Source of the DNA: Methanomassiliicoccus sp. UBA386 | Lineage (GTDB): Archaea > Thermoplasmatota > Thermoplasmata > Methanomassiliicoccales > Methanomassiliicoccaceae | Direction of reading: 5' to 3' | Assembly: GCA_002498285.1 (NCBI GenBank) | Contig: DAGU01000019.1 | Span: 30,613-46,522 of the forward strand | Length of the DNA: 15,910 nucleotides | Shown here: positions 6,778 to 12,396 of the stretch, piece by piece | Position numbering within the stretch: the stretch's first letter is position 1 | How the letters are laid out: each line of letters opens with the position of its first letter | Made by a program: the position numbers and the translations under genes | The notes under the pieces: generated by a model | Told to the model about the DNA's origin: nothing | Database searches by the model: none | The model's input: only the letters and a program-made list of their open reading frames with translations

Positions 6778-7140
6778 ATGGCCACGGTGGACCTCATGGA
6801 CCTGGTGGGGCAGAGGATGGAGGACATGGAAGAGGACGAGGAGGTCGAGGCCGAGGCCACCTATTTCATAAGCGACTCAGGGCCGTGGAGCTTCATGGTC
6901 GTGCGGGCCGACGGCGAGATCGTCGGCTTCGAGTTCCTTGAGACGGAGAACAGCTGGAGGCGCCCCGAAGCCATCGAAGAGTACAATGCGGTCGCCAACT
7001 CTGACCTCGAGGTGCTGGTCATAGTGCCGGACGAGGCGTTCGTCGAGGCCACCGAGATGCTTTACCAATCGGGCGGCGTCGGCATCACCATTTCCAGCTA
7101 CCACGCCATGGAGCTGTCGTCCAGGCCCTTGGTGTCTTGA
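6778..7140 (+). CDS. hypothetical acidic protein, 120 residues
   Basis: I do not recognise a family. The first 27 residues are highly acidic and possibly disordered or helical (MEDMEEDEEVEAEA). The rest looks like a compact alpha/beta domain: a strand-rich part WSFMVVRADGEIVGFEFLE (about 37-55), then SDLEVLVIVPDEAFVEATEMLYQSG and GVGITISSYHAMEL. The segment LEVLVIVPDEAFVEATEML followed by GVGITIS has the feel of a strand-helix-strand unit, as in small regulatory or nucleotide-handling folds, but no catalytic motif is evident. The TATA box 27 bases upstream supports this ATG and a leaderless transcript. It points toward the NYN-domain gene (convergent, 31 bases apart) and away from the Cys-rich gene, so it stands alone as a transcription unit. 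Codon use and GC content match its neighbours. Confidence 0.7.
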   Translation: MATVDLMDLVGQRMEDMEEDEEVEAEATYFISDSGPWSFMVVRADGEIVGFEFLETENSWRRPEAIEEYNAVANSDLEVLVIVPDEAFVEATEMLYQSGGVGITISSYHAMELSSRPLVS

Positions 7141-7171
7141 GGTCGGCTGCTCGCTCGCCGCTCCTCGAGCC

Positions 7172-7912
7172 CTACCTCTTGTGTCGCTTCCTTGTCCTGC
7201 GCTCCCAGTCCTTTGGCCGCTCGCTGTAGCCGCGGGCGCGCCAGTAGGCGATGTTGTTCGGGTTCAGCTGATTGGAGCGCCTGTTCCGTTCCTCCAGGTA
7301 GCTTTCCATGTTCATCGGGCGGCCTTCGGCGTCGGTAACTTTCAGCTCCGCCGAGGTCTCCGCCGAAGGAACAGCACCGGCCTTCTTGGCCTTCATCGAG
7401 CGGGCCACCAGCTGCACGATGTGGCATCCAAAGCCCAGCGCATCGCACTTGGTGATCAGGAAACTGGATATGGAATTGGCCTCGCCCAGCACCGACCCCC
7501 TCTTCCCATGTTCATAGATGTAATCGAGGACGATGGTGATGTCCTTGTCGCCGGTGGCCAGGACGAACACGTCCGGGCAATCCTCGTCGTGTAGGCGGTC
7601 CACCACGGCGCAGTGCATCGACGGGTCGGTGAGGCTCTTCCCGAACACCACCCTCTTGGTCCTCGGATCGATATGCCGGAACGATTTGCTCTCCACCAGG
7701 ACGAAGCCGCGGCGTTCATAGTCCTCCCTGGTCCGCTCGGACCTCCATATGGTGGCCTCGTCAACGAAAACGCGGCCTTCCACTACCCTCCCTAGGGTGG
7801 AGCCGTACTCTACCAGCAGGGTGCCGATCTTCTCCAGTATGGCGATGTCCCCTGAGTCCCACAGCCCTCTCTCCATGTTGGGGCCGTCGACATAGATGCC
7901 CACGGTGGTCAA
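7172..7912 (-). CDS. NYN-domain (LabA/DUF88-like) putative ribonuclease
   Basis: A 246-residue protein whose first ~175 residues fit the NYN branch of the PIN-like nuclease fold: GIYVDGPNME (residues 5-14) with Asp9, a central CAVVDRLHDEDC with Asp105, then VFVLATGDKDITIVLDYI (116-132) with Asp122 and Asp124, followed by GKRGSVLG. These acidic residues are the expected metal-binding set for RNA cleavage. The C-terminal 70 residues are strongly basic, ending ERRTRKRHKR, suggesting RNA or ribosome binding. The start is a TTG (7912-7910) overlapping the upstream stop as TTGA, with GGAGG about seven bases before it; no ATG lies ahead of the YVDGPN motif. It is coupled to the 505-residue gene, so the two likely act together. 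The nuclease class is well supported; the target is unknown. Confidence 0.85.
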   Translation of the reverse strand: MTTVGIYVDGPNMERGLWDSGDIAILEKIGTLLVEYGSTLGRVVEGRVFVDEATIWRSERTREDYERRGFVLVESKSFRHIDPRTKRVVFGKSLTDPSMHCAVVDRLHDEDCPDVFVLATGDKDITIVLDYIYEHGKRGSVLGEANSISSFLITKCDALGFGCHIVQLVARSMKAKKAGAVPSAETSAELKVTDAEGRPMNMESYLEERNRRSNQLNPNNIAYWRARGYSERPKDWERRTRKRHKR

Positions 7913-9426
7913 GGCCTCGCCTCCAGGCGTTCGAGGATGACATCGTCGGCGCTCTGCCCCTCCAGCACGCGGTTCAGCAGGGCAAGGAGCATGCGAGGGA
8001 TGGTGAAGGTGACGGTCTGCTCGCTCTCCATGTACTTCACCAACTGCTCGCTCAGCACGTAGCTGTACCTGGCCAGCGCTTCGTAGTAATCGAGCACGGT
8101 GATCTTGGCCACGATCTCCTTGGCAGCCTCCTCTGTCAGGCCCTCCTCCTCCGCTTCGGCTATGAGCCGGTGGACCTCGGCATCCAGCTCCTCGATGTTG
8201 GGCTCCGGGAACCGCGTGGGGTCGCGATACGCCTCCCGCGACAGGTCTAGGAGCTTCTTGCCAATGAGCACCACGACCTCGTGCATGCTGCGCTCCGAGG
8301 CCTCGGCCCCGTCGAGGAGGAAGCGCCCCGTCTCGGGATCGATGCCGATATCGAAGCCCAGCACCGCCAGGTCGTTCTTTCCGTCGGCGGTGCGCTCGCT
8401 CACCGGGAACTGCACCTGGGCCTTGATACCGCTAAGCTCCCGCAGCAGCCTGCGGAACTCTTCCAGCCCCTCCGGGGACAGTTCGTGGGCGATGCAACCC
8501 ATAGCATCGGGCAGCGGTTCGTCATTGGCGTCAGTCTCGATGAGCATCATCTGCTCAAGCACCTCATCGTCCTCCGGGGTCCAGCCATGGACCTTGATCC
8601 GGCAGCCCTTGATGCACCGCTTGCGCGCGTCGCGAGCCAAGAACTCGGCCAGAGCATAGTAGTCGGGGTTCTCGGTCCTCTCCAGCCCGAACCTTTTCGA
8701 CACATCGTACAGAAGAAGCGCCAGGGTGCCGGATGCGGGGATGACCTCCAGCTCGAACCTCCCCTGGTCGGGCGAGATGAACTCCCAGTAGCGTTCGATG
8801 ATCTCCGGCGGATAGAAGAACTCATGGTGGCCGTAGATGTTGTTCAGGCGGAAGAGGTTCTTGAGGAAGTAACGCGAGTACTTGCGCAGATCGGCCGGGA
8901 GCTCCTGCGTCGGGATGCGCTTCCTGAGCACCGGCACGGCCAGTTCGCCCTCCTGCAGGTCCTCGGCCTCGATCTCCCTCATTTGCCGCCCGCCGTCGCG
9001 CCATTCCTCCAGGGAAAAGCGGAGCATGTCCTCGTTCTCTTCGCTGAGGCGGCCGGACAGATCGTCGATCGCGCTCTCCACTGAAGGGCGCAGCAGCCTC
9101 CTCATCAGTTGGTCGCGGCTCTCCCCGGTGACGGAGGCCTCCTCCAACATGCGGAACAGCGTGGAGGCCCTGACGCTAAGGCCCTTGGACGCCACCTGTG
9201 TATATCTCTCCCTGAACACTGCCTCGGCGTTGAACTCCATCGCCTTGGCAAGTTCGATGCCCCTTTCGCGGTCCCGGAGATGGCGCGCCTCTTCCACCTT
9301 GTTGATGACGGCCCCGCGCCCCATTAGGAGGTAGCGGTCGCCCTCCAGCACCGGTATGAGATCGAGAAGGGCCGCCAATATCTCCGCGTCGACCCGTTGG
9401 TCGGCGGGGACCTCGCGTATGTTCAT
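7909..9426 (-). CDS. uncharacterised 505-residue acidic protein
   Basis: I do not recognise this protein. It is soluble, without signal peptide or membrane segments, rich in Glu/Asp/Leu/Arg and apparently mostly helical. Landmarks include KYSRYFLKNLFRLNNIYGHHEFFYPPEIIERYW near the middle (about residues 180-212), a cysteine pair in RCIKGCRIKVHGW, an alpha/beta-looking stretch SGIKAQVQFPVSE through LAVLGFDIGIDPETGRFLLDG, and a helical C-terminus with several Glu-rich runs. The two-histidine YGHHEFFYP segment and the CIKGC pair are the best candidates for a functional site. ATG at 9426 lies 39 bases after the Rieske gene stop with a weak ribosome site (CGGGCC). The stop overlaps the TTG start of the NYN gene, a strong sign that the proteins are made together. 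A partner or scaffold for the nuclease is inference only. Confidence 0.75.
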   Translation of the reverse strand: MNIREVPADQRVDAEILAALLDLIPVLEGDRYLLMGRGAVINKVEEARHLRDRERGIELAKAMEFNAEAVFRERYTQVASKGLSVRASTLFRMLEEASVTGESRDQLMRRLLRPSVESAIDDLSGRLSEENEDMLRFSLEEWRDGGRQMREIEAEDLQEGELAVPVLRKRIPTQELPADLRKYSRYFLKNLFRLNNIYGHHEFFYPPEIIERYWEFISPDQGRFELEVIPASGTLALLLYDVSKRFGLERTENPDYYALAEFLARDARKRCIKGCRIKVHGWTPEDDEVLEQMMLIETDANDEPLPDAMGCIAHELSPEGLEEFRRLLRELSGIKAQVQFPVSERTADGKNDLAVLGFDIGIDPETGRFLLDGAEASERSMHEVVVLIGKKLLDLSREAYRDPTRFPEPNIEELDAEVHRLIAEAEEEGLTEEAAKEIVAKITVLDYYEALARYSYVLSEQLVKYMESEQTVTFTIPRMLLALLNRVLEGQSADDVILERLEARP

Positions 9427-9465
9427 GGCCCGAGTATCGGCCGGGGCACATATGGTTCTTTTCGC

Positions 9466-9783
9466 TCACATGTCGATATGCAGGCATCCATCGACGACCT
9501 CCACCCGGTAGGCCCGAAGATCGTTGACGCGGCCCTCATGGCTCAGACCCTGCACCACCTTTCCGGTGCGGATATCGAAGCGTGCTCCGTGGAGGGGGCA
9601 GATGATGATAAAGCCGTCCCTTGAGCCGAGCGCCAGATTGGCGAACTGATGCGAGCAGGTGCCATCCATGGCGTGGAACTGGCCGTCCAGGTTGGCGACG
9701 AGGATCACTCGCCCCAGTATGCTCACCGCCTTCATGCCGTTGAGCGGGACGTCCTCGACCAGGCAGGCCTTGATGAGCACCAT
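9466..9783 (-). CDS. Rieske-type [2Fe-2S] ferredoxin
   Basis: A 105-residue stand-alone Rieske domain. The cluster ligands are plain: C43-S-H45 and, 16 residues on, C62-P-L-H65, in TCSHQFANL and CPLHGARFD; GKVVQGLS follows, as usual for small Rieske ferredoxins. There is no transmembrane anchor, so it should be a soluble electron carrier like those serving oxygenases or related redox enzymes, though in an anaerobe the partner must differ. The cysteine pair that forms a disulfide in bc1-type Rieske proteins is absent, which fits the ferredoxin type. ATG at 9783 is 27 bases from a weak A/T run (GAAATAG, 9807-9813), so a leaderless start is possible. It precedes the 505-residue gene by 39 bases on the same strand, so co-transcription is likely but the functional link is unknown. 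Confidence 0.88.
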   Translation of the reverse strand: MVLIKACLVEDVPLNGMKAVSILGRVILVANLDGQFHAMDGTCSHQFANLALGSRDGFIIICPLHGARFDIRTGKVVQGLSHEGRVNDLRAYRVEVVDGCLHIDM

Positions 9784-9831
9784 GGTGCGAACATGGAAGG
9801 CGGAACTATTTCATCGTCGCGCGACGGGAAC

Positions 9832-9840
9832 GATAAATAG
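9832..9840 (+). promoter_or_regulatory. TATA-like box for the amidohydrolase gene
   Basis: GATAAATAG is centred about 36 bases before the ATG at 9872, predicting a leader of roughly ten bases. It lies in the divergent gap shared with the Rieske gene, whose own weaker A/T run is about 25 bases to the left. Confidence 0.5.
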
Positions 9841-9871
9841 ATAGGAACGCGCTCGCCAGGCGGACAAGCAC

Positions 9872-10762
9872 ATGATAATCGACAGTCACGTCCATATGTG
9901 GTTGAGGGACCATCTGCCCAACAAGATGGTCCGCATGTACCTGGAACCGCTGCAGGCCCTCAAGGAGGTCATGGACTGGGAGGTGGACATCGACGATGTC
10001 TGGCCGGAGTACGGCGCCACCGCGCCCAAGCTCATGGAGATGCTCGACGCCGGCGGGGTGGACAAGGCGGTCGTTCTGCCGATCGACTTCAACCTGGTGG
10101 AGCAGGCGCGCATCGGCGTGGAGGAGTACAACACCTGGACGTTCGAGAGCTGCGCCGCCTACCCCGACCGCATGATCCCCTTCATCGGAGTGGACCCCCA
10201 GCGTGGGGAAGCAGCCCTGAAGATTCTGGACCACTACACCTCGAAATATAACGCTCTGGGCGTGAAGATATACCCGCCCACCGGATGGTATCCTAACGAG
10301 GAGCGCATCCGTTCGTTCTATGATCGAGTGAACGATCTCGGACTGGTCATGGTCACCCATGCCGGGGCGGCCTGGACGTCGCTGGACGAGAAGTACGCCG
10401 AGCCCCGGTACTGGAGGGAGTTCCTGGAGGATTATCCGGACACCAACCTGGTCATCGCCCACCTGGGCGGAAAATGGAGGTCGCAGGCACTGGAGCTGTG
10501 CGAGCGGTATCCCAACTGCTACACCGATTGCTCGGCCCTGCAGGGATGGCTCCCGTCCGATCCGGACACTGCAGAGAGCCGGCTCAGGGAGATCGCGGGG
10601 CGCGTTCCCGACAAGATCTCCTTTGGCACAGACTATCCGCTGTTCGACCTGGGCTATCCCTCATCCATGTGGGTCGACTTCGTAAAGGATAGGCCATGGG
10701 CGGACGAGGACACCAAGGCCAAGCTGCTGGGAGGGAACATGCGCAAGGTGCTGGGGATCTAA
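9872..10762 (+). CDS. amidohydrolase family (amidohydrolase 2/ACMSD-like) metal-dependent hydrolase
   Basis: A 296-residue TIM-barrel hydrolase or decarboxylase of the amidohydrolase-2 group (COG2159). Metal and catalytic residues are in place: DSHVH with His6 and His8, VTHAG with His163, IAHLGG with His197, and FGTDYP with Asp254. GVKIYPPTGWYP (130-141) supplies the usual core strand. Members include decarboxylases of the ACMSD type and various ester or lactone hydrolases, so the substrate cannot be told. The ATG at 9872 gives the exact family N-terminus (MIIDSHVHMW). It reads divergently from the Rieske gene and stands alone, with no partner downstream on this strand for about 1 kb. Length and motifs are complete. 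Cytoplasmic, no signal peptide. Confidence 0.88.
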   Translation: MIIDSHVHMWLRDHLPNKMVRMYLEPLQALKEVMDWEVDIDDVWPEYGATAPKLMEMLDAGGVDKAVVLPIDFNLVEQARIGVEEYNTWTFESCAAYPDRMIPFIGVDPQRGEAALKILDHYTSKYNALGVKIYPPTGWYPNEERIRSFYDRVNDLGLVMVTHAGAAWTSLDEKYAEPRYWREFLEDYPDTNLVIAHLGGKWRSQALELCERYPNCYTDCSALQGWLPSDPDTAESRLREIAGRVPDKISFGTDYPLFDLGYPSSMWVDFVKDRPWADEDTKAKLLGGNMRKVLGI

Positions 10763-11133
10763 CGTTCGCCCAGTTCCCGCCGGATCGCTCCCCCATCAGC
10801 CGCAGACGAGCACGCGGAGAAGGCGGCAAAGACCATACGGGCGCCGTCAACCGGCCGGCCTGAAGATCTGAAGAGCCAGCACCGTTGGGAAGACGGCGCC
10901 GACAATCACCCACAGCAGCCAGTAGCTGCACTGCGATGAGCGCGCGGGATCTAGCGGCTTAGGCGGCGATGTCCGATGCTATCCAGATCGTCCCAGGCGC
11001 CATCCATTCATCACTGACATTCCGCGGCGGGGAGGCACGCCTCGGCCCTTTCGACGCCGGCGGATGTCGAGGCCATCGGAGACGCTCCGCGCAAGTCGGA
11101 ACGGACGTCAATTAAAGATGGGCGGTCAGAGGC
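10763..11133. other. intergenic stretch, 371 bp, with remnant reading frame
   Basis: No intact gene is supported between the amidohydrolase stop and the nitroreductase stop. There is no clear T-run terminator after the amidohydrolase. The only coding-like signal is a minus-strand frame for a small membrane segment (10847-10978, listed separately). An A/T patch ATTAAAG near 11112 follows the nitroreductase stop on the minus strand and may be where its transcript ends. Confidence 0.6.
10847..11007 (-). pseudogene. possible frameshifted small single-pass membrane protein gene
   Basis: A 43-codon open frame (10978-10847) reads SPPKPLDPARSS and then the hydrophobic run YWLLWVIVGAVFPTVLALQIF before ending RPAG-stop: a proline-rich lead and one convincing transmembrane helix. 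It has no usable start; a TAG sits directly before it. In another frame, ATG at 11007 begins MDGAWDDLDSIGHR, which runs across that TAG and itself stops about 55 bases in. Joining the two by a frameshift near 10960-10978 would give a plausible 50-55 residue membrane protein. This may be a decayed gene, a sequencing error or chance. It lies downstream of the nitroreductase on the same strand. Confidence 0.3.
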
Positions 11134-11706
11134 TCATTCGACATCGACGTACGGCTCTCCCCATCTTTCGTTGAAGAACGCTTCGCCGCGAGGTAGCCGC
11201 TCAGGCCTCTCCCTTTGCTGAGCGGACTGCTTCTCGGACAGGAGCGATGCGTCCTCGCCGGGATAGCCGCAGATGACCATGGTTATGACGACGTAATCGT
11301 CGGGAACGCCGCATGCCACTTTGGCCTTGTGGGGGTCGTATCCGGCGACGGGGTGGGCGATCAACCCAAGCTCGGTGGCCCTCAGCAGCACCTGACCAAC
11401 GGCCAGGCCGCAGCTGAACTGATAATAGTCCCTCCCCTCGTTCAGGCGGCAGTCCAGGGACGGTTTGGAGGCTACCGCCAGTATCAGAGGCGCCGCCGTC
11501 GCCCATGCGTTGCCGCGGCTCAACGTTTCCTTCATCCTGCGGAGTCCTTCATGGCGGCACACCACCACCCGCCACGGCTGGTTGTTGCTGCAGCTGGCGG
11601 AGAGGCGCATGGCCTCGATGAGCGCGGCAACCTTCCCCTTCTCCACTGGCCGGTCGGAGAATGCCCGAAGGGCCCGGCGGACCGCAATGGCATCGACAAC
11701 GTCCAT
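11134..11706 (-). CDS. nitroreductase-family FMN oxidoreductase
   Basis: A 190-residue nitroreductase-fold flavoprotein. The N-terminal FMN-binding motif is present as RRALRAFSDRPVEKGKV (residues 9-25), then SASCSNNQPWRVVV (37-50), GNAWATAAPLILAVA, and the C-terminal helix-strand GLIAHPVAGYDPHKAKVACGVP and YVVITMVICGYPGE. These proteins bind FMN as homodimers and use NAD(P)H to reduce nitro groups, quinones or flavins; a few act as flavin destructases or dehalogenases, so the true substrate is unknown. The start ATG at 11706 gives the conventional MDVVDAI entry; no strong ribosome site is visible. It is transcribed divergently from tRNA-Arg. Cysteines at 38, 98 and in the C-terminal half have no obvious cluster role. 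Confidence 0.88.
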   Translation of the reverse strand: MDVVDAIAVRRALRAFSDRPVEKGKVAALIEAMRLSASCSNNQPWRVVVCRHEGLRRMKETLSRGNAWATAAPLILAVASKPSLDCRLNEGRDYYQFSCGLAVGQVLLRATELGLIAHPVAGYDPHKAKVACGVPDDYVVITMVICGYPGEDASLLSEKQSAQQRERPERLPRGEAFFNERWGEPYVDVE

Positions 11707-11779
11707 ATGAGCGCGTTATGCACGGCGGCCAACAAATCATTGTCGACAAGTGGGCCAGAGCCCCGCCTCCCGGGGCAAA

Positions 11780-11789
11780 CATTTTAATC
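11780..11789 (+). promoter_or_regulatory. TATA-like box for tRNA-Arg
   Basis: CATTTTAATC is centred about 29 bases before the first base of tRNA-Arg (11814), the correct distance for an archaeal TATA element giving little or no leader. Confidence 0.55.
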
Positions 11790-11852
11790 GGAAAGTCCCA
11801 TCGAGGGCTCTGCGGGCTCGTGGCTTAGCCTGGATATAGCACTGGCCTTCTA

Positions 11853-11873
11853 TCACGGCTTGCCGTGGAAGTA
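11853..11873 (+). other. tRNA-Arg intron 1 (anticodon loop, position 37/38), 21 nt
   Basis: Bulge-helix-bulge: outer helix CTGGC/GCCAG (the anticodon stem), central four pairs CTTC (11847-11850) with GAAG (11868-11871), three-base bulges TAT (11851-11853) and TAA (11872-11874), inner helix CACGG/CCGTG closed by CTTG. Cutting after the second base of each bulge removes 21 nt and leaves a seven-base anticodon loop. Confidence 0.92.
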
Positions 11874-11895
11874 AGCCAGTGGTCTCGGGTTCGAA

Positions 11896-11916
11896 TCCCC
11901 CTCCAGGGGGCGAAAT
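11896..11916 (+). other. tRNA-Arg intron 2 (T-loop, position 59/60), 21 nt
   Basis: Bulge-helix-bulge: outer helix TCGGG (11885-11889) with CCCGA (11918-11922), which is the T-stem; central four pairs TTCG (11890-11893) with CGAA (11911-11914); three-base bulges AAT and ATT; inner helix CCCCC/GGGGG closed by TCCA. Cutting after the second base of each bulge removes 21 nt and restores the loop TTCGAAT. Confidence 0.9.
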
Positions 11917-11950
11917 TCCCGACGAGCCCGCCAATTCCAACAAAAAGATT

Positions 11951-11958
11951 CATTTAGG
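11951..11958 (+). promoter_or_regulatory. TATA-like element for the eL41/tRNA-Trp unit
   Basis: CATTTAGG lies about 45 bases before the eL41 ATG, predicting a start near 11981 and a leader of about 18 bases that would hold GGGAG, seven bases from the ATG. The match is weak, and read-through from tRNA-Arg is an alternative. Confidence 0.35.
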
Positions 11959-11998
11959 TCCACTCATTGTGGGCAAGAATACAAATGGGAGCAATTCA

Positions 11999-12106
11999 AT
12001 GAAGAGAAGCTCACGCGCTTGGAAGAAGCGAGGCAACCAGAGATGGAAATGGCGCAAGAAGAAGATGAGACGCAGAAAGCGCCAGCAGAAGATGAGAAAG
12101 GCTTAA
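11999..12106 (+). CDS. rpl41e: large-subunit ribosomal protein eL41 (L41e)
   Basis: A 35-residue, extremely basic peptide: MKRSSRAWKKRG followed by KWRKKKMRRRKRQQKMRKA. The second part matches the pattern of eL41 as I remember it ([20 protein letters not shown]), which is only about 25 residues long and sits as a single helix at the subunit interface of the ribosome. Here about 12 residues precede the usual start. The ATG at 11999 is the only one ahead of the core in this frame, with GGGAG seven bases upstream. The frame is open back into tRNA-Arg, but that part is not coding. Gene finders often drop this gene because of its size. It ends 11 bases before tRNA-Trp, so the two are probably on one transcript. 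Confidence 0.8.
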   Translation: MKRSSRAWKKRGNQRWKWRKKKMRRRKRQQKMRKA

Positions 12107-12117
12107 CGCTGACCAGT

Positions 12118-12287
12118 GGGGGTATGGGCTAACACGGTATACTCGCGGGCTCCAGTTATCGGGAATGACTGCGAACGGGTTTGCTGACCGGTGATGACTA
12201 ACTGGAGCAAGGACCCGTTGATTCCTGCAGGGTCGCTCCCTGCGTGGTGGAAACCCGCTGATCTGGGTTCAAATCCCAGTGCCCCCA
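12118..12287 (+). tRNA. tRNA-Trp (anticodon CCA) with a 97-nt intron
   Basis: Acceptor GGGGGTA (12118-12124) pairs with TGCCCCC (12280-12286), with A73 at 12287 and no encoded CCA. The T-arm is CTGGG-TTCAAAT-CCCAG. The anticodon stem GCGGG (12145-12149) pairs with CCCGC (12254-12258), and the loop is C-T-CCA-G plus A from the second exon. The D-stem is weak: GGG (12126-12128) with CTC (12142-12144), one pair being G-U. Removing 12156-12252 leaves 73 nt. A long intron in tRNA-Trp is typical of euryarchaea. There is no TATA box at the expected distance, so it is probably co-transcribed with eL41, 11 bases upstream, and cut out by RNase P and tRNase Z. Confidence 0.9.
12156..12252 (+). ncRNA. 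tRNA-Trp intron encoding a box C/D guide RNA
   Basis: Within the intron: box C AATGACT (12164-12170), spacer, box D' CTGA (12184-12187), three bases, box C' GTGATGA (12191-12197), a 12-base spacer, box D AGGA (12210-12213). CGGG (12160-12163) pairs with CCCG (12214-12217) as the closing stem. The D' guide CGGGTTT (12176-12182) matches AAACCCG (12251-12257), and the fifth base before D' faces C39. The D guide TAACTGGAG (12199-12207) matches CTCCAGTTA (12150-12158), and the fifth base before D faces C34. In Haloferax volcanii the same intron guides 2'-O-methylation of positions 34 and 39, so the homology is clear. Both targets cross splice junctions, so the unspliced tRNA is the substrate. The splice-site helix is imperfect (one C-U mismatch). 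Confidence 0.87.
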
Positions 12288-12307
12288 CTCATAACTCTGG
12301 CTAACGG

Positions 12308-12330
12308 CAAAAATGCCCTTTACATTTTTG
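12308..12330 (+). terminator. hairpin with T-run, terminator of the tRNA/eL41 cluster
   Basis: CAAAAATG (12308-12315) and CATTTTTG (12323-12330) form a perfect eight-base inverted repeat with a seven-base loop, ending in five Ts on the plus strand, about 20 bases after tRNA-Trp. T-rich stretches suffice for archaeal termination; because the repeat is symmetric it could work in either direction. Confidence 0.65.
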
Positions 12331-12368
12331 TGCGTTCTCTTCGTTTTCCATTATTATCTTCTTAGATG

Positions 12369-12377
12369 CTTATTTTG
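12369..12377 (+). promoter_or_regulatory. TATA-like box before the structured element
   Basis: CTTATTTTG is centred at about 12373, in a T-rich stretch, and would place a transcription start near 12399, exactly at the base of the long closing stem of the element that follows. Confidence 0.4.
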
Positions 12378-12396
12378 TCCTTGTACCAATGTATGT

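Larger units (their letters stand above)
11814..11933 (+). tRNA. tRNA-Arg (anticodon TCT) with two introns
   Basis: The acceptor strands GGGCTCG (11814-11820) and CGAGCCC (11923-11929) pair perfectly, followed by G73 and an encoded CCA. The D-arm carries AGCCTGG. The anticodon stem is CTGGC (11842-11846) with GCCAG (11875-11879). The gene is contiguous only if two inserts are removed. Intron 1 (11853-11873) splits the anticodon loop at 37/38; intron 2 (11896-11916) splits the T-loop at 59/60. Removing both leaves anticodon loop CTTCTAA, T-stem TCGGG/CCCGA with loop TTCGAAT, and a 78-nt tRNA with CCA. Each insert is framed by a perfect bulge-helix-bulge, the substrate of archaeal splicing endonuclease. 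Decodes AGA/AGG. A naive tRNA search would probably fail on the T-arm. Confidence 0.93.

Noticed and set aside
11879..11998. Upstream extension of the eL41 frame into tRNA-Arg
   Set aside because: The added 40 residues translate tRNA and intron sequence and have no conserved content; the ATG at 11999 has its own ribosome site.
12102..12288. Minus-strand 61-codon frame across tRNA-Trp
   Set aside because: It is antisense to a well-formed tRNA with intron and has no protein-like features.
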